DNA from: Candidatus Adamsella avium | GTDB taxonomy: Bacteria; Cyanobacteriota; Vampirovibrionia; Gastranaerophilales; CAJFVJ01 | Direction: 5' to 3' | Assembly: GCA_904420445.1 (NCBI GenBank) | Contig: CAJFVJ010000002.1 | Span: 1 to 64,000 of the forward strand | Length of the DNA stretch: 64,000 bases | Shown here: positions 56,272 through 64,000 of the stretch, piece by piece | Position numbering within the stretch: the stretch's first letter is position 1 | Layout: each line of letters begins with the position of its first letter | Notes under the pieces: generated by a model | The model's input: only the letters and a program-made list of their open reading frames with translations | The model's database searches: none | Told to the model about the DNA's origin: nothing | Made by a program: the position numbers and the translations under genes

Positions 56272-56733
56272 ATGAAAAATATTACGGATAAATTCAGATT
56301 TTTTCAAAAAGCGGGTTATTTTCTCTCAAATTTCAAAGAATTTTTCTCAAAAGATGTCAAAATAGTTCCTGTTGTTGATGAGGATATGAAAAAAACTCTC
56401 AATGAGATGAAAGAAATTTCTCAGGAGAAGGAAGCTCAGAGCGCAATGCAGGCAGAAAAACTCCAATCACAAACAGAAACTCTCGAAAAAGTTCAAAAGC
56501 TCTGCGAAGAAAATGTCGCCAAAGCAAAGGTGAACGAAGAGTTGTTGATTCGCCTTGATGAGAAGGTCGATAAAAACAATGAAACGCTTCTTTATCTCCT
56601 CAAAATAGCAATAGTCGTTTCTGTAGTTTCTGTTATTTTGAATATATGTTTGTGCGCTTATGTTGTTAATAATATAAACTCCCGCATAGACTCTCCGCTG
56701 CAGGAGTTCATCGAAAATATGGAAATCATCTGA
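56272..56733 (+). CDS. Coiled-coil protein with C-terminal membrane helix
   Basis: 153 residues. After a polar start come ~75 residues of coiled coil (EDMKKTLNEMKEISQEKEAQ on, then LCEENVAKAKVNEELLIRLDEK), then one hydrophobic helix (LKIAIVVSVVSVILNICLCAYVV, ~113-135) and a short tail. Tail-anchored topology is likely. Function unknown. It precedes two exported proteins of similar small size, but each has its own spacing. Confidence 0.65.
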   Translation: MKNITDKFRFFQKAGYFLSNFKEFFSKDVKIVPVVDEDMKKTLNEMKEISQEKEAQSAMQAEKLQSQTETLEKVQKLCEENVAKAKVNEELLIRLDEKVDKNNETLLYLLKIAIVVSVVSVILNICLCAYVVNNINSRIDSPLQEFIENMEII

Positions 56734-56775
56734 ACAAAGTTTGATTATTGATTCAAACATTATTAAAATAAAGCT

Positions 56776-57396
56776 ATGAAAAAGATTTTGCCAATACTTC
56801 TTCTCATAGCTTTTTTGAATACTTCGGCCGGTTATGTCGGGGATTTGCCTGACCTTGGCGAAGCCTTCAAAGAGGAACAAAAAAAACTGCAGCAAAAACA
56901 TGAACAGGAACAGAAAAAACTTGATTCAAGACCGTTTATTGATGTAGAAAAAGACCCGACAAAGAAAACGGCTCCTGCTCTAAATTCTCCAAAATACAAT
57001 GACTATATAATGGAGAATAACCCTTATGCCGGCTATCTTGTTGAAATTCTGAAACTCCAGAAACCCATGTCAGAACTCTATGACGCATCAAAAAAGGAAA
57101 ATCTTCAGCTGTTTGCTGCAAAGGCTTATTATTTCAATCTGAAAGCAAATCTTTTCCTGAAAAAATATCAAAATAAGCCTGAAGAAAAATATGTCACTTA
57201 TAAGATAGTAAAAGAACTTATAAGACAAAATCAGTCAATCCTTGCCCTCTGGCAAAAGGCTGACTATACTCTTCAATATGTTTCTTATTCTTCAGCGGGC
57301 GGTGCCTACAAAAAAGAAAATATAGAAAAAAATCTTGCCGCATTGGCTGAAAACATAGAAATCCTTCAAGATGAAATAAAATTATTATCCGAATAG
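56776..57396 (+). CDS. Small exported hypothetical protein
   Basis: 206 residues. A signal peptide (1-18, cleavage near TSAG) is followed by a Lys/Gln/Glu-rich stretch (EEQKKLQQKHEQEQKKL), a Pro-rich linker, then an alpha-helical domain with NPYAGYLVEILKLQK, KAYYFNLKANLFLKKYQ and a final helix. The four-helix character suggests a periplasmic structural or adaptor protein. No known family is recognised. The next gene lies 90 bases on. Confidence 0.65.
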   Translation: MKKILPILLLIAFLNTSAGYVGDLPDLGEAFKEEQKKLQQKHEQEQKKLDSRPFIDVEKDPTKKTAPALNSPKYNDYIMENNPYAGYLVEILKLQKPMSELYDASKKENLQLFAAKAYYFNLKANLFLKKYQNKPEEKYVTYKIVKELIRQNQSILALWQKADYTLQYVSYSSAGGAYKKENIEKNLAALAENIEILQDEIKLLSE

Positions 57397-57485
57397 GCAG
57401 TTTTTGAATATTAATACTTTTTCGGATTAAAAGTCATTCCAAAAAGGTTAGGTTATAAACAGACGAAAATAGGTGTCGGCTGTTT

Positions 57486-58118
57486 ATGAACATAAAATTC
57501 TTTACGGTACTGTTATTTATCTTTTTGGCAATCTTATCCCCTGTTTTTGCCCATGGGGAGGATGGTTATGATTATAATAATTATCCTATGGTTACAAAAA
57601 TAGAGCAGAATATCTTTAACCAGACATTTGAAGGAGAAGATATCTATCAGCGCCTGAGCAGACTTGAAAGAAGTCTGTATAAAAAATCTTTTGATAACGA
57701 AGCTCTTTCAGACAGAGTTGACAGACTGAGCGCTCAGGCGAATATATCAGATTTTCCTGCCTTTCTGGTCACTGATATCGAACGTCTTGAACGGCAAAAT
57801 CTTAGCAGAACTTATCCTGAAGAAACTCCTGAAGCACGTCTTGAAAGGATAGAATATCAACTCCTTGGCGCAGCACAGAGCGGTGATTATGAAGAAAGAG
57901 TTCATCGCCTGCAAACTATCTCTCAGAAGAAATCAATAGATGATTATTTTGCATCGGAACCGCCGTCATCTTACAGCAGTTTCCCTATGTCATCAAGAAG
58001 TTATGATAACGATGACTACTTTGACTCATACGATGAATATGACTCAGGTCCCTCAAAAGGTGAAATTGTGAGAAATACCCTGCTTATGCTTTTGCCGATA
58101 GTCCTCGGATTTTTGTAA
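57486..58118 (+). CDS. Exported protein with Leu/Glu-x-Arg-Leu repeats
   Basis: 210 residues. Signal peptide 1-22 (cleavage after FAHG-like region), then at least three repeats of the form I-E-x3-F/L-x5-F/Y-x2-E-x3-x-R-L-x-R/x-L-E: KIEQNIFNQTF..DIYQRLSRLE, KKSF..ALSDRVDRL, DIERLERQNLSRTY..PEARLERIEYQL. A Ser/Tyr/Asp-rich stretch and a C-terminal hydrophobic helix (LLMLLPIVLGFL) follow. Similar ~30-residue RL-LE repeats occur in cyanobacterial-lineage secreted proteins, to my memory. The function is unknown; anchoring to the membrane is inferred. Repeat copy D begins 13 bases after its stop. Confidence 0.7.
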   Translation: MNIKFFTVLLFIFLAILSPVFAHGEDGYDYNNYPMVTKIEQNIFNQTFEGEDIYQRLSRLERSLYKKSFDNEALSDRVDRLSAQANISDFPAFLVTDIERLERQNLSRTYPEETPEARLERIEYQLLGAAQSGDYEERVHRLQTISQKKSIDDYFASEPPSSYSSFPMSSRSYDNDDYFDSYDEYDSGPSKGEIVRNTLLMLLPIVLGFL

Positions 58119-58130
58119 ACGTTTCTCTGT

Positions 58131-58266
58131 ACTTATATAGCAAATTCCACAGATACTATTAAAAGCCCGTCATCCTGCGGGCTTTAGTCAGAATAAAGAT
58201 ACTTCGCTAACGCTCAGTATGACGTTGTTTTGTAAATTTGGGGCGGAATTTTCTATATGAATCCCC
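58131..58266 (+). repeat. MITE-like repeat, copy D
   Basis: About 136 bp, same orientation as copy B. Ends: ACTTATATAGCAAATTCC and GGAATTTTCTATATGAAT (two changes). The central part has its own hairpin AAAGCCCG/CGGGCTTT, and GATACTTCGCTAACGCTCAG with TATGACG is intact. Confidence 0.85.
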
Positions 58267-58346
58267 GTTTCCTCTCTCTTTACAATGAGGTATGTTTGGC
58301 GTAATCTGTATAGAGTATCTTGTCGTAAAGGGGAGAGAATATAAAA

Positions 58347-59354
58347 ATGCAGAAAAGTGCTTTTTTAGGTATAGATGTAGGTTCAGTAACTACAAAAGTT
58401 GCAGTAATAGACGAAAAAGGCGAATATATCGACAGCGTAATGATTAAAACAGCAGGAAAACCTGTTATTGCTGTCCAACAGAGCATGCATAAACTGCTTG
58501 AGCAGGCAAAAGGTACTGAATATGTCATCAAAGGTGTCGGAACAACAGGCTCAGGACGTCATCTTGCAGGCGCTCTTGTCGGTGCTGATGTTATCAAAAA
58601 CGAAATTACCGCACATGCTGTTGCAGCAAGCACAAAAATCCCCGGAGTGCAGACTATTCTCGAAATAGGCGGACAGGATAGCAAAATTATTATCCTCAGA
58701 GATGGTATTGTTACTGACTTTGCGATGAACACCGTGTGTGCAGCAGGCACAGGAAGCTTTCTTGACCAGCAGGCAAACCGTTTGAATGTGCCTATAGAAG
58801 AATTTGGTCCTACTGCTCTGAAATCAACTTCGCCGGCAAGAATAGCAGGCCGCTGCGGTGTTTTTGCAGAAAGTGACCTTATCCACAAACAACAACTCGG
58901 TTATCCTATACAGGATTTGTTATACGGACTCTGTCAGGCACTTGTAAGAAACTACCTTAGCAATCTTGCTCTCGGTAAAGACTTGCTCCCGACAATAGTC
59001 TTTCAAGGCGGTGTAGCAACAAACATCGGCATGGTAAAAGCCTTTGAAGAAGCTCTCGGGCATGAAGTTGTTGTTCCTGAAAATCACCAGACAATGGGAG
59101 CTATCGGTGCAGCACTTCTTGCTATGGAAAATTATGACTACACAAGTGCTGAAACGAAGTTCAAAGGATGGAACGTAACTGATATTTCATTCTCTTCTGT
59201 AACGAATGAATGCCATGACTGTTCTAATAACTGCGAAATTATTACTATCCTTGAAGGAGAAAATGAAAATCCTGACGCAAAATCACCGAAGGAAGTTAAA
59301 GGTAAGATTATTGCCCGCTGGGGTGGTACATGCGGAAAATGGGATTTGAATTAA
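58347..59354 (+). CDS. BadF/HgdC-type ATPase (dehydratase activase)
   Basis: 335 residues, ASKHA fold. The phosphate loops GIDVGSVTTKVAV and EIGGQDSKII and the bridging Fe-S cysteines Cys131 (NTVCAAGTGSF) and Cys170 (GRCGVFAESD) match the activases that, with ATP, inject electrons into 2-hydroxyacyl-CoA dehydratases or benzoyl-CoA reductases. The C-terminal ~60 residues carry an extra CHDCSNNCE and GGTCGKW, an added cysteine module. No dehydratase subunit lies nearby, so the partner is elsewhere. GGGGAG precedes the start. Confidence 0.85.
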   Translation: MQKSAFLGIDVGSVTTKVAVIDEKGEYIDSVMIKTAGKPVIAVQQSMHKLLEQAKGTEYVIKGVGTTGSGRHLAGALVGADVIKNEITAHAVAASTKIPGVQTILEIGGQDSKIIILRDGIVTDFAMNTVCAAGTGSFLDQQANRLNVPIEEFGPTALKSTSPARIAGRCGVFAESDLIHKQQLGYPIQDLLYGLCQALVRNYLSNLALGKDLLPTIVFQGGVATNIGMVKAFEEALGHEVVVPENHQTMGAIGAALLAMENYDYTSAETKFKGWNVTDISFSSVTNECHDCSNNCEIITILEGENENPDAKSPKEVKGKIIARWGGTCGKWDLN

Positions 59355-59443
59355 TCCTTGAATATAAATTTGTATAAATATTCATATAAAAATAACGATT
59401 AAATTTACAAAACTTAATAGAAATCTTCCTGTAAATTTAGAAT

Positions 59444-59492
59444 AAACAGGGGCGCTCTTTTTAAATAAAAAAAGATTTTTACCTGTTTTTTT
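59444..59492 (+). terminator. Terminator before rpsA
   Basis: AAACAGG (59444-59450) pairs with CCTGTTT (59482-59488), with an inner CTTTTT/AAAAAG stem, then a T-run. It ends the activase transcript about 90 bases after its stop. Confidence 0.65.
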
Positions 59493-59534
59493 GTGTTGTA
59501 AAAAACAACAGACACTCAAATTTAAAATCTGCAT

Positions 59535-59565
59535 TTGAATAAAAAAATATGAAATTTGGTATAAT
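59535..59565 (+). promoter_or_regulatory. Extended -10 promoter of rpsA
   Basis: TTGAAT (59535-59540), 19-base spacer, TGG-TATAAT (-10 at 59560-59565). The layout is the same as for tRNA-Leu. The leader is about 45 bases. Confidence 0.6.
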
Positions 59566-59616
59566 GGAACATGTAGAATAGAATAGTGTTTGGACATTTT
59601 ATGTCAGGAGGATACA

Positions 59617-60684
59617 ATGCCATCCGGCGATACTAAAGAAAAAACTTTTGCAGAATTACTGGATTTGTATGACTACAGCTTTAAAAAAGGAAATTTGGTC
59701 AAAGGTGAGGTTATCTCTTATGACTCAAATAATGTACTTGTTGATATCGGTGCAAAAACTGTTGCAATATGTCCAAACAGAGAGGTCACATCCTCAAAAA
59801 ACGAATCGGTAAAAGATATCCTTGAAAAAGGCAAAGAATATGAATTTTTGATTATCAGAGAAGAAGATGACGACGGTCAGCTGACACTGTCTTATAAGAA
59901 AGTTCAGTCTGCTTACAGCTGGAAGAAGCTTCAGGATTTGGATGTTGAAAATACCATATTGAAAGGTGTTGTCCTAAGTACGGTCAAAGGCGGTGCTATC
60001 GTTGATGTTGAAGGCATAAAAGGTTTTGTCCCATCAAGTCATCTGCGCACAAAACTCTCTGATGAGCTTGTTGGGGAAACTCTTGATTTGAAAGTTTTAT
60101 CAATGGATTATTCGACAAACACGCTCATTCTTTCAAACAGAAAAGCTTACTCTGAAAATCAGGAAAAACCGCTGAAAGCCGTATTCTCGGAAATAAAGCT
60201 CGGACAGGTAGTTGAAGGCGAGATTGTTCGTCTTGCAGACTTCGGTGCATTTGTTGACATCGGAGGTCTTGATGGTCTGCTTCCTCTATCGCAGATGTCA
60301 TGGAGATGGGTTGACCATCCGACTGATATTTTAAAAATTTCTCAAAAAATCAAAGTTGAAATTATCGGTATTGACACCGAAAAACAAAGAGTCAGTCTGA
60401 GTTTGAAATCCCTGCAGGAAGACCCCTGGGAAAAAGCAAAAGAAACAATTAAAGAAGGCGAAAAAGTCAAAGGAACGATTACACGCCTCAAACCTTTCGG
60501 TGCTTTTGTAGAGGTTCTTCCGGGAGTTGAAGCCCTGCTTCCTCAAAAAGAAGTCCTTGAACTCCAGAATAAAATGGGTTCGATACTCGAAGTCGGCAGT
60601 GAAATAGAAGCTGTTGTTATGAAGTTTAACTTTGCTGAAAGAAGAATCAGTCTTTCTGCCAGCGGAAATTCCGTTGAAGAGTAA
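59617..60684 (+). CDS. rpsA: 30S ribosomal protein S1
   Basis: 355 residues from the ATG at 59617, preceded by AGGAGG; an earlier ATG at 59590 adds nine unlikely residues. Four S1/OB repeats are seen: GNLVKGEVISYDSNNVLVDIG (~26), NTILKGVVLSTVKGGAIVDVE (~110), GQVVEGEIVRLADFGAFVDIG (~195) and GEKVKGTITRLKPFGAFVEV (~280). S1 loads mRNA on the 30S subunit. Four repeats are fewer than the six of E. coli. An extended -10 promoter lies upstream. It ends two bases before the convergent maf gene. Confidence 0.93.
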   Translation: MPSGDTKEKTFAELLDLYDYSFKKGNLVKGEVISYDSNNVLVDIGAKTVAICPNREVTSSKNESVKDILEKGKEYEFLIIREEDDDGQLTLSYKKVQSAYSWKKLQDLDVENTILKGVVLSTVKGGAIVDVEGIKGFVPSSHLRTKLSDELVGETLDLKVLSMDYSTNTLILSNRKAYSENQEKPLKAVFSEIKLGQVVEGEIVRLADFGAFVDIGGLDGLLPLSQMSWRWVDHPTDILKISQKIKVEIIGIDTEKQRVSLSLKSLQEDPWEKAKETIKEGEKVKGTITRLKPFGAFVEVLPGVEALLPQKEVLELQNKMGSILEVGSEIEAVVMKFNFAERRISLSASGNSVEE

Positions 60685-60685
60685 C

Positions 60686-61267
60686 TCAGAAAAGATAAAC
60701 TCCGAAAGATTTCAGCATTTTTGCAAGAAGATATGCAGGAAGTCCGACGACGTTGTTATAACAACCGTCGACTTTTTGTATAAACACGCATCCTAATCCC
60801 TGTATACCATATGCGCCTGCTTTATCCATCGGCTCGCCTGTTTTGATATAGTCATCAATCTCCCGGTCGGTCAGTTTATCAAATGTGACTTTTGTTTTTT
60901 CGGAGTTTATCAATGTTTTTTTCTCAAGATTGTCTATTATTGCTATAGAAGTTACAACAGTATGCGTATTTCCCTGAAGCATTTTTAGCATCTGTTTTGC
61001 ATCTGCTTTGTCTTTTGGTTTGCCGAGTATTTTTTTATCAAACACAACAACTGTGTCAGCCGCAACAATCAGTGCATCGTCATCAGCTCTTTTTGAAACT
61101 TCGAGCGCTTTGTTATAAGCTGTTTTCTCAACAAGCGATACATCATAATCTTTGCCTGTGATATCTTCTTCATAGTTCGATACCATCACGCTGAAATCTA
61201 TTCTCATATCTTCGAACATCCTCTTTCTTCGAGGAGAGCCAGAGGCGAGTATTATTTTTCTTTTCAT
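60686..61267 (-). CDS. maf: Maf-like nucleotide pyrophosphatase
   Basis: 193 residues from the ATG at 61267 with GGAG nine bases upstream; a TTG five codons earlier keeps frame but is less likely. The signature KIILASGSPRRKRMFE is followed by VVFDKKILGKPKDKADA and AAYGIQGLG-like GAYGIQGLGCVFI. Maf enzymes hydrolyse non-canonical or modified nucleoside triphosphates (dTTP, UTP, m5UTP). The start is in the shared hairpin region with the MFS gene. It is convergent with rpsA. Confidence 0.93.
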   Translation of the reverse strand: MKRKIILASGSPRRKRMFEDMRIDFSVMVSNYEEDITGKDYDVSLVEKTAYNKALEVSKRADDDALIVAADTVVVFDKKILGKPKDKADAKQMLKMLQGNTHTVVTSIAIIDNLEKKTLINSEKTKVTFDKLTDREIDDYIKTGEPMDKAGAYGIQGLGCVFIQKVDGCYNNVVGLPAYLLAKMLKSFGVYLF

Positions 61268-61280
61268 TTTTAATTTCTCC

Positions 61281-61316
61281 AAAATAAAACCTCCAATATG
61301 GAGGTTTTATTTTATT
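61281..61316 (-). terminator. Terminator of the MFS transporter gene
   Basis: A 15-base perfect stem (61281-61295 with 61299-61313), three-base loop. On the minus strand A/T-runs flank it; it lies directly after the MFS stop and before maf. Confidence 0.88.
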
Positions 61317-62729
61317 CTAAGCTTTTTTCTCATTTATGAACGGTGTCATAATCGCTGCTATCAAAATGCATATCCCTGCTGCAAGGAATGCATATTCCCA
61401 GTGATAATTCAACAATCCGTCAGTAGTCATCGGGCTTCTTGCAATTACTGCACCGAGAGCAATTGATGATATAACCTGAGGACCTGCTATGAATAAGTTG
61501 AATATCCCCATAGCAGAACCTTCTGTACCTTTTTGGATGTATTCAGATAGCATTGCAAACGGCAGAGCAAGCAGTGATGCCCAGCCTACACCGGCAAGAC
61601 CCATCAGAATAGCTACATAAGTTTGATTAACCGTGAATGCCAAACCTGTAAATGCAGCTGCCATAAGAAGCAGAGCTACCGTATGAACTTTTTTGTTTCC
61701 GAATTTTGAAGCAAGAATACCTATCGGTATTGAACACAGGAAACAAACAAGATTGAAAATTGCAAAACAGAATGACGAAAAGTTTGTTCCCTCAAGCAGT
61801 TTTGCTTCATAAGATTGTTTGACCGATTCTGATACCGATGTCAAATCAGGAACACCAAAAACATTGTGTACTGAGAAGTTTGTGAAATAAATTAACATAC
61901 TGATAACACCCATCCATGTGAAGAACTGGATGGCGCAGACTTTGTAGACTTCTATATCAGAGAAGAATGCTTTCAGAGATTGCAGAAACGTTTGTTTTTC
62001 CTGAGCAGGTGTTTCTTCCTCAGCTGTTTTAACTTTTGTCATATATTCTTTTGTTGTGATGCAGGTCCAGATTACAGCAAGCGAGAATGCTAGAGCTGCC
62101 ATAACAAACTGCGTTTCAACAGAGAGCTGGTAATTAAAAACAGTCTTCATAAACCAGGCGGCTCCTGATGCGACGACAGAACCGAGCCCGATTGAAAGAC
62201 TCAAGTAAGAATTAGCCAGCGCATGCTGCTCTTGAGGCATTGTATCAGGAACAAGCGCTCTATAAGGTCCTTGAGAGGCGTTTATGCAGGCATCTATAAC
62301 CCAGATTAACAAAGCAGCAATCAACAATCCTCCCCAGATTGGCACATCAGAATGGACGAGTTTTCCAAGAAAATCGGCAATCTTTCCGGAGTTTGGAAAA
62401 GCCCACAGTGCCAAACTGCACAGTATAGCACCTCCAAGGAGGAAAGGTTTTCTTCTTCCGAAAGGAGTAGATATGTTATCACTGATTGCACCGATAACAG
62501 GCTGTACCACAAGACCTGTGAATGGTCCTGCAAGCCAAATCAGACTGAAGAGAAAAGGGGAGGCACCGAGGCTTTCAGTAACAGGTCCTGATAATAATAT
62601 TCTCATCTGCCAGGCAAATTGCAGTCCAAAAAATCCTATACAAAAGTTTATCAGCTGCATGGTTGTCAGTTTTGGAAATTTGAAGCCTTTTTCTTCTGCA
62701 GGATTTTGTTTGTCTGTGGTAGTGGTCAT
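61317..62729 (-). CDS. MFS sugar transporter (SLC45/GPH-like)
   Basis: 470 residues, twelve membrane helices. The N-terminal half has WLAGPFTGLVVQPVIGAISD and FGRRKPFLLGG, the motif typical of disaccharide:H+ symporters (SLC45/SUT group). A central cytosolic loop is rich in Glu (AEEETPAQEKQ). The C-terminal half has the paired motif SKFGNKKVHT. The likely cargo is a glucoside or other sugar, but the sequence does not decide. AAGGAG precedes the start. Confidence 0.85.
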   Translation of the reverse strand: MTTTTDKQNPAEEKGFKFPKLTTMQLINFCIGFFGLQFAWQMRILLSGPVTESLGASPFLFSLIWLAGPFTGLVVQPVIGAISDNISTPFGRRKPFLLGGAILCSLALWAFPNSGKIADFLGKLVHSDVPIWGGLLIAALLIWVIDACINASQGPYRALVPDTMPQEQHALANSYLSLSIGLGSVVASGAAWFMKTVFNYQLSVETQFVMAALAFSLAVIWTCITTKEYMTKVKTAEEETPAQEKQTFLQSLKAFFSDIEVYKVCAIQFFTWMGVISMLIYFTNFSVHNVFGVPDLTSVSESVKQSYEAKLLEGTNFSSFCFAIFNLVCFLCSIPIGILASKFGNKKVHTVALLLMAAAFTGLAFTVNQTYVAILMGLAGVGWASLLALPFAMLSEYIQKGTEGSAMGIFNLFIAGPQVISSIALGAVIARSPMTTDGLLNYHWEYAFLAAGICILIAAIMTPFINEKKA

Positions 62730-62875
62730 TAATTACTCCTTCTCTAATAATATAATTAAATTATATTATAAATTTATTAAAAAATGTGCAAATACAATTT
62801 TGGTGAAATAAAGCGTATTAATAGAATTATATAGGAAAAAGCGCTTAATTCAATAAAATTATTTTTATTTAATGA

Positions 62876-62904
62876 TTGGTTATAAATGATTTTTCTTATA
62901 TACT
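62876..62904 (+). promoter_or_regulatory. Sigma-70 promoter of pnp
   Basis: TTGGTT (62876-62881), 17-base spacer, TATACT (62899-62904), 31 bases before the pnp ATG. No hairpin resembling an RNase III autoregulatory stem is seen in this short leader. Confidence 0.6.
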
Positions 62905-62935
62905 GTTATATGAAAGATAAAAAAGGGTATAAAAA

Positions 62936-64000
62936 ATGAATGAAGTAAAGAACTTTAGTTTGGAAATCGGCGGAAGAACCGTTACGATTGAAACAGGCAA
63001 GTATGCCAAAAGTGCTACGGCTTCTGTAACCGTAAGATGCGAAGATACAGTCATCCTTGTTGCAGCTACCGTCAGCGAAGAACCGAGAGTCGGGATTGAT
63101 TTCTTCCCTCTCTTGATTGATTATGAAGAAAAAATGTCATCTGTCGGTAAAATCCCCGGAGGATTTAACAGAAAAGAAGGCAAACCATCTGATAAAGCTA
63201 TTTTAATAAGCCGTTTGATAGACCGTCCTATCAGACCTCTGTTCCCGAAAGGCTACAGAAATGATGTTCAGATTGTAGCATCAACTCTCAGTTCTGATCA
63301 GGAAGTGCAGCCTGATACACTTGCCGTTTTGGGCGCTTCGGCAGCTTTGAGCCTTTCAGGCGCTCCTTTTGAAGGTCCTATCGGCGCTGTAAGAATAAGC
63401 AGACTTGACGGTGAATATATTGTCAACCCGACTTATCAGCAGGCAAACAAAAGCGATTTGGATATCGTAATTGCAGGTACTGAAGAATCAGTAATTATGG
63501 TGGAAGCCGGATGTAAATTTGTTACGGAAGATGATATTCTTCACGCTGTTGAAGTTGCTCAGGTTGAAATCAGAAAACAGGTACAGGCTCAGAAAGATTT
63601 TATGAAAGAATGCGGGGTAGAACCTCTTCAGTTCGTAAATCCTTTCAACACTCAGCCTTTAGCTGATTTCATCAAAGAAAACTGCTATGATATGGTATTT
63701 GATGCTTATCACAACTTTGATAGAGAATACAGACAGAACAAACTCAAAGAAGCAAAGGAACTTCTTGCGCAAAAACTTGAAGAGCTTCCTGAGGATAACG
63801 AAATCAAAAAACTTATCGAAGAATCTGATATTGACTTCGTTGCAGAAGAGTTCAAATATCTCGAAAAGAAAATCATGCGTGCAATGATTATTAACGAAGG
63901 TGTGAGAGCTGACGGCAGAAAATCAACCGATATCAGACCGATATGGTGTGAAGTGGGTATGCTTCCGAGAACTCACGGCTCAGCTGTGTTCACAAGAGGG
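62936..64000 (+). CDS. pnp: Polyribonucleotide nucleotidyltransferase, 3' end outside window
   Basis: 355 codons, open to the window end. PNPase degrades RNA 3'-to-5' by phosphorolysis. The N-terminal RNase PH domain shows TGKYAKSATASVTVRCEDTVILV, IPGGFNRKEGKPSDK and LIDRPIRPLFPKGYRNDVQ; a helical linker follows, and the second RNase PH domain begins at VRADGRKSTDIRPIWCEVG, with LPRTHGSAVFTRG at the edge. KH and S1 domains are beyond the window. The ATG has only weak AAAGGG upstream. It has its own promoter, and no rpsO is adjacent. Confidence 0.95.
   Translation, partial: MNEVKNFSLEIGGRTVTIETGKYAKSATASVTVRCEDTVILVAATVSEEPRVGIDFFPLLIDYEEKMSSVGKIPGGFNRKEGKPSDKAILISRLIDRPIRPLFPKGYRNDVQIVASTLSSDQEVQPDTLAVLGASAALSLSGAPFEGPIGAVRISRLDGEYIVNPTYQQANKSDLDIVIAGTEESVIMVEAGCKFVTEDDILHAVEVAQVEIRKQVQAQKDFMKECGVEPLQFVNPFNTQPLADFIKENCYDMVFDAYHNFDREYRQNKLKEAKELLAQKLEELPEDNEIKKLIEESDIDFVAEEFKYLEKKIMRAMIINEGVRADGRKSTDIRPIWCEVGMLPRTHGSAVFTRG

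Noticed and set aside
59355-59616. 6S RNA or other small RNA before rpsA
   Set aside because: Several hairpins occur, but they fit a terminator and AT-rich spacer; no 6S-type open-bubble structure of ~180 bases.

Overview
The window reads as chromosomal DNA of a low-GC, Gram-negative, fermentative bacterium. It carries a lipid A gene run (lpxD-lpxC-fabZ-lpxA), an ADP-heptose adenylyltransferase, a GT9 heptosyltransferase, a Skp-like chaperone and a Wzx-type flippase, so an LPS outer membrane is expected. It also carries a monomeric [FeFe]-hydrogenase, the maturase HydE and two iron alcohol dehydrogenases, which point to anaerobic fermentation. No photosynthesis or respiratory genes are seen. 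This mix, together with low-complexity membrane proteins of unknown function, suits the non-photosynthetic gut relatives of cyanobacteria (Vampirovibrionia/Gastranaerophilales). That placement is inference, because no 16S or marker tree can be made here.

Layout. 1-2.5 kb: the 3' part of a large cysteine-rich protein and a small membrane protein. 2.5-11.2 kb, minus strand: mfd, a lipoprotein parvulin, rfaE2, lpxD, lpxC, fabZ, lpxA. 11.3-20.4 kb: a thioredoxin/CcdA pair, mtaB, clpP, then on the minus strand clpX, a second clpP and tig. 20.6-27.1 kb: hydE, tRNA-Leu, an acetyltransferase, an iron alcohol dehydrogenase, a glyoxalase-fold protein, a secreted alpha/beta-hydrolase-like protein and a heptosyltransferase. 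27.5-30.7 kb: a cobalamin-riboswitch-like leader followed by three co-transcribed genes of unknown function, the most intriguing unit of the window. 30.7-35.8 kb: two acetyltransferases, a membrane-anchored Hsp20-like protein, an acyl-ACP thioesterase, a second iron alcohol dehydrogenase and an SMR exporter. 35.9-41.4 kb: an AddB/AddA-like helicase-nuclease pair. 41.4-48.9 kb: Skp, Wzx, a dicarboxylate/amino-acid symporter, dnaK, purA and tRNA-Lys. 48.9-58.1 kb: a HET-C/phospholipase-C-like protein, an orphan flagellin with a predicted beta-solenoid insert, zupT, the [FeFe]-hydrogenase, a papain/transglutaminase-like protein and three small secreted or coiled-coil proteins. 58.3-64 kb: a BadF-type activase, rpsA, maf, an MFS transporter and the 5' part of pnp.

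Four copies of a ~140-bp inverted-terminal-repeat element (MITE-like) lie between genes near 5.8, 21.7, 43.5 and 58.2 kb, with one fragment near 47.2 kb. No transposase, integrase, CRISPR array or rRNA gene was seen.

Working connections: RfaE2 makes the ADP-heptose that a GT9 enzyme uses; HydE matures the hydrogenase cluster; ClpX is transcribed beside one of two ClpP paralogues and trigger factor; CcdA passes electrons to the thioredoxin-like protein encoded just before it. Several starts were moved to ATG codons with clear Shine-Dalgarno sequences, and four genes appear to start with TTG (lpxD, purA, the HET-C-like gene) or lack a Shine-Dalgarno sequence.
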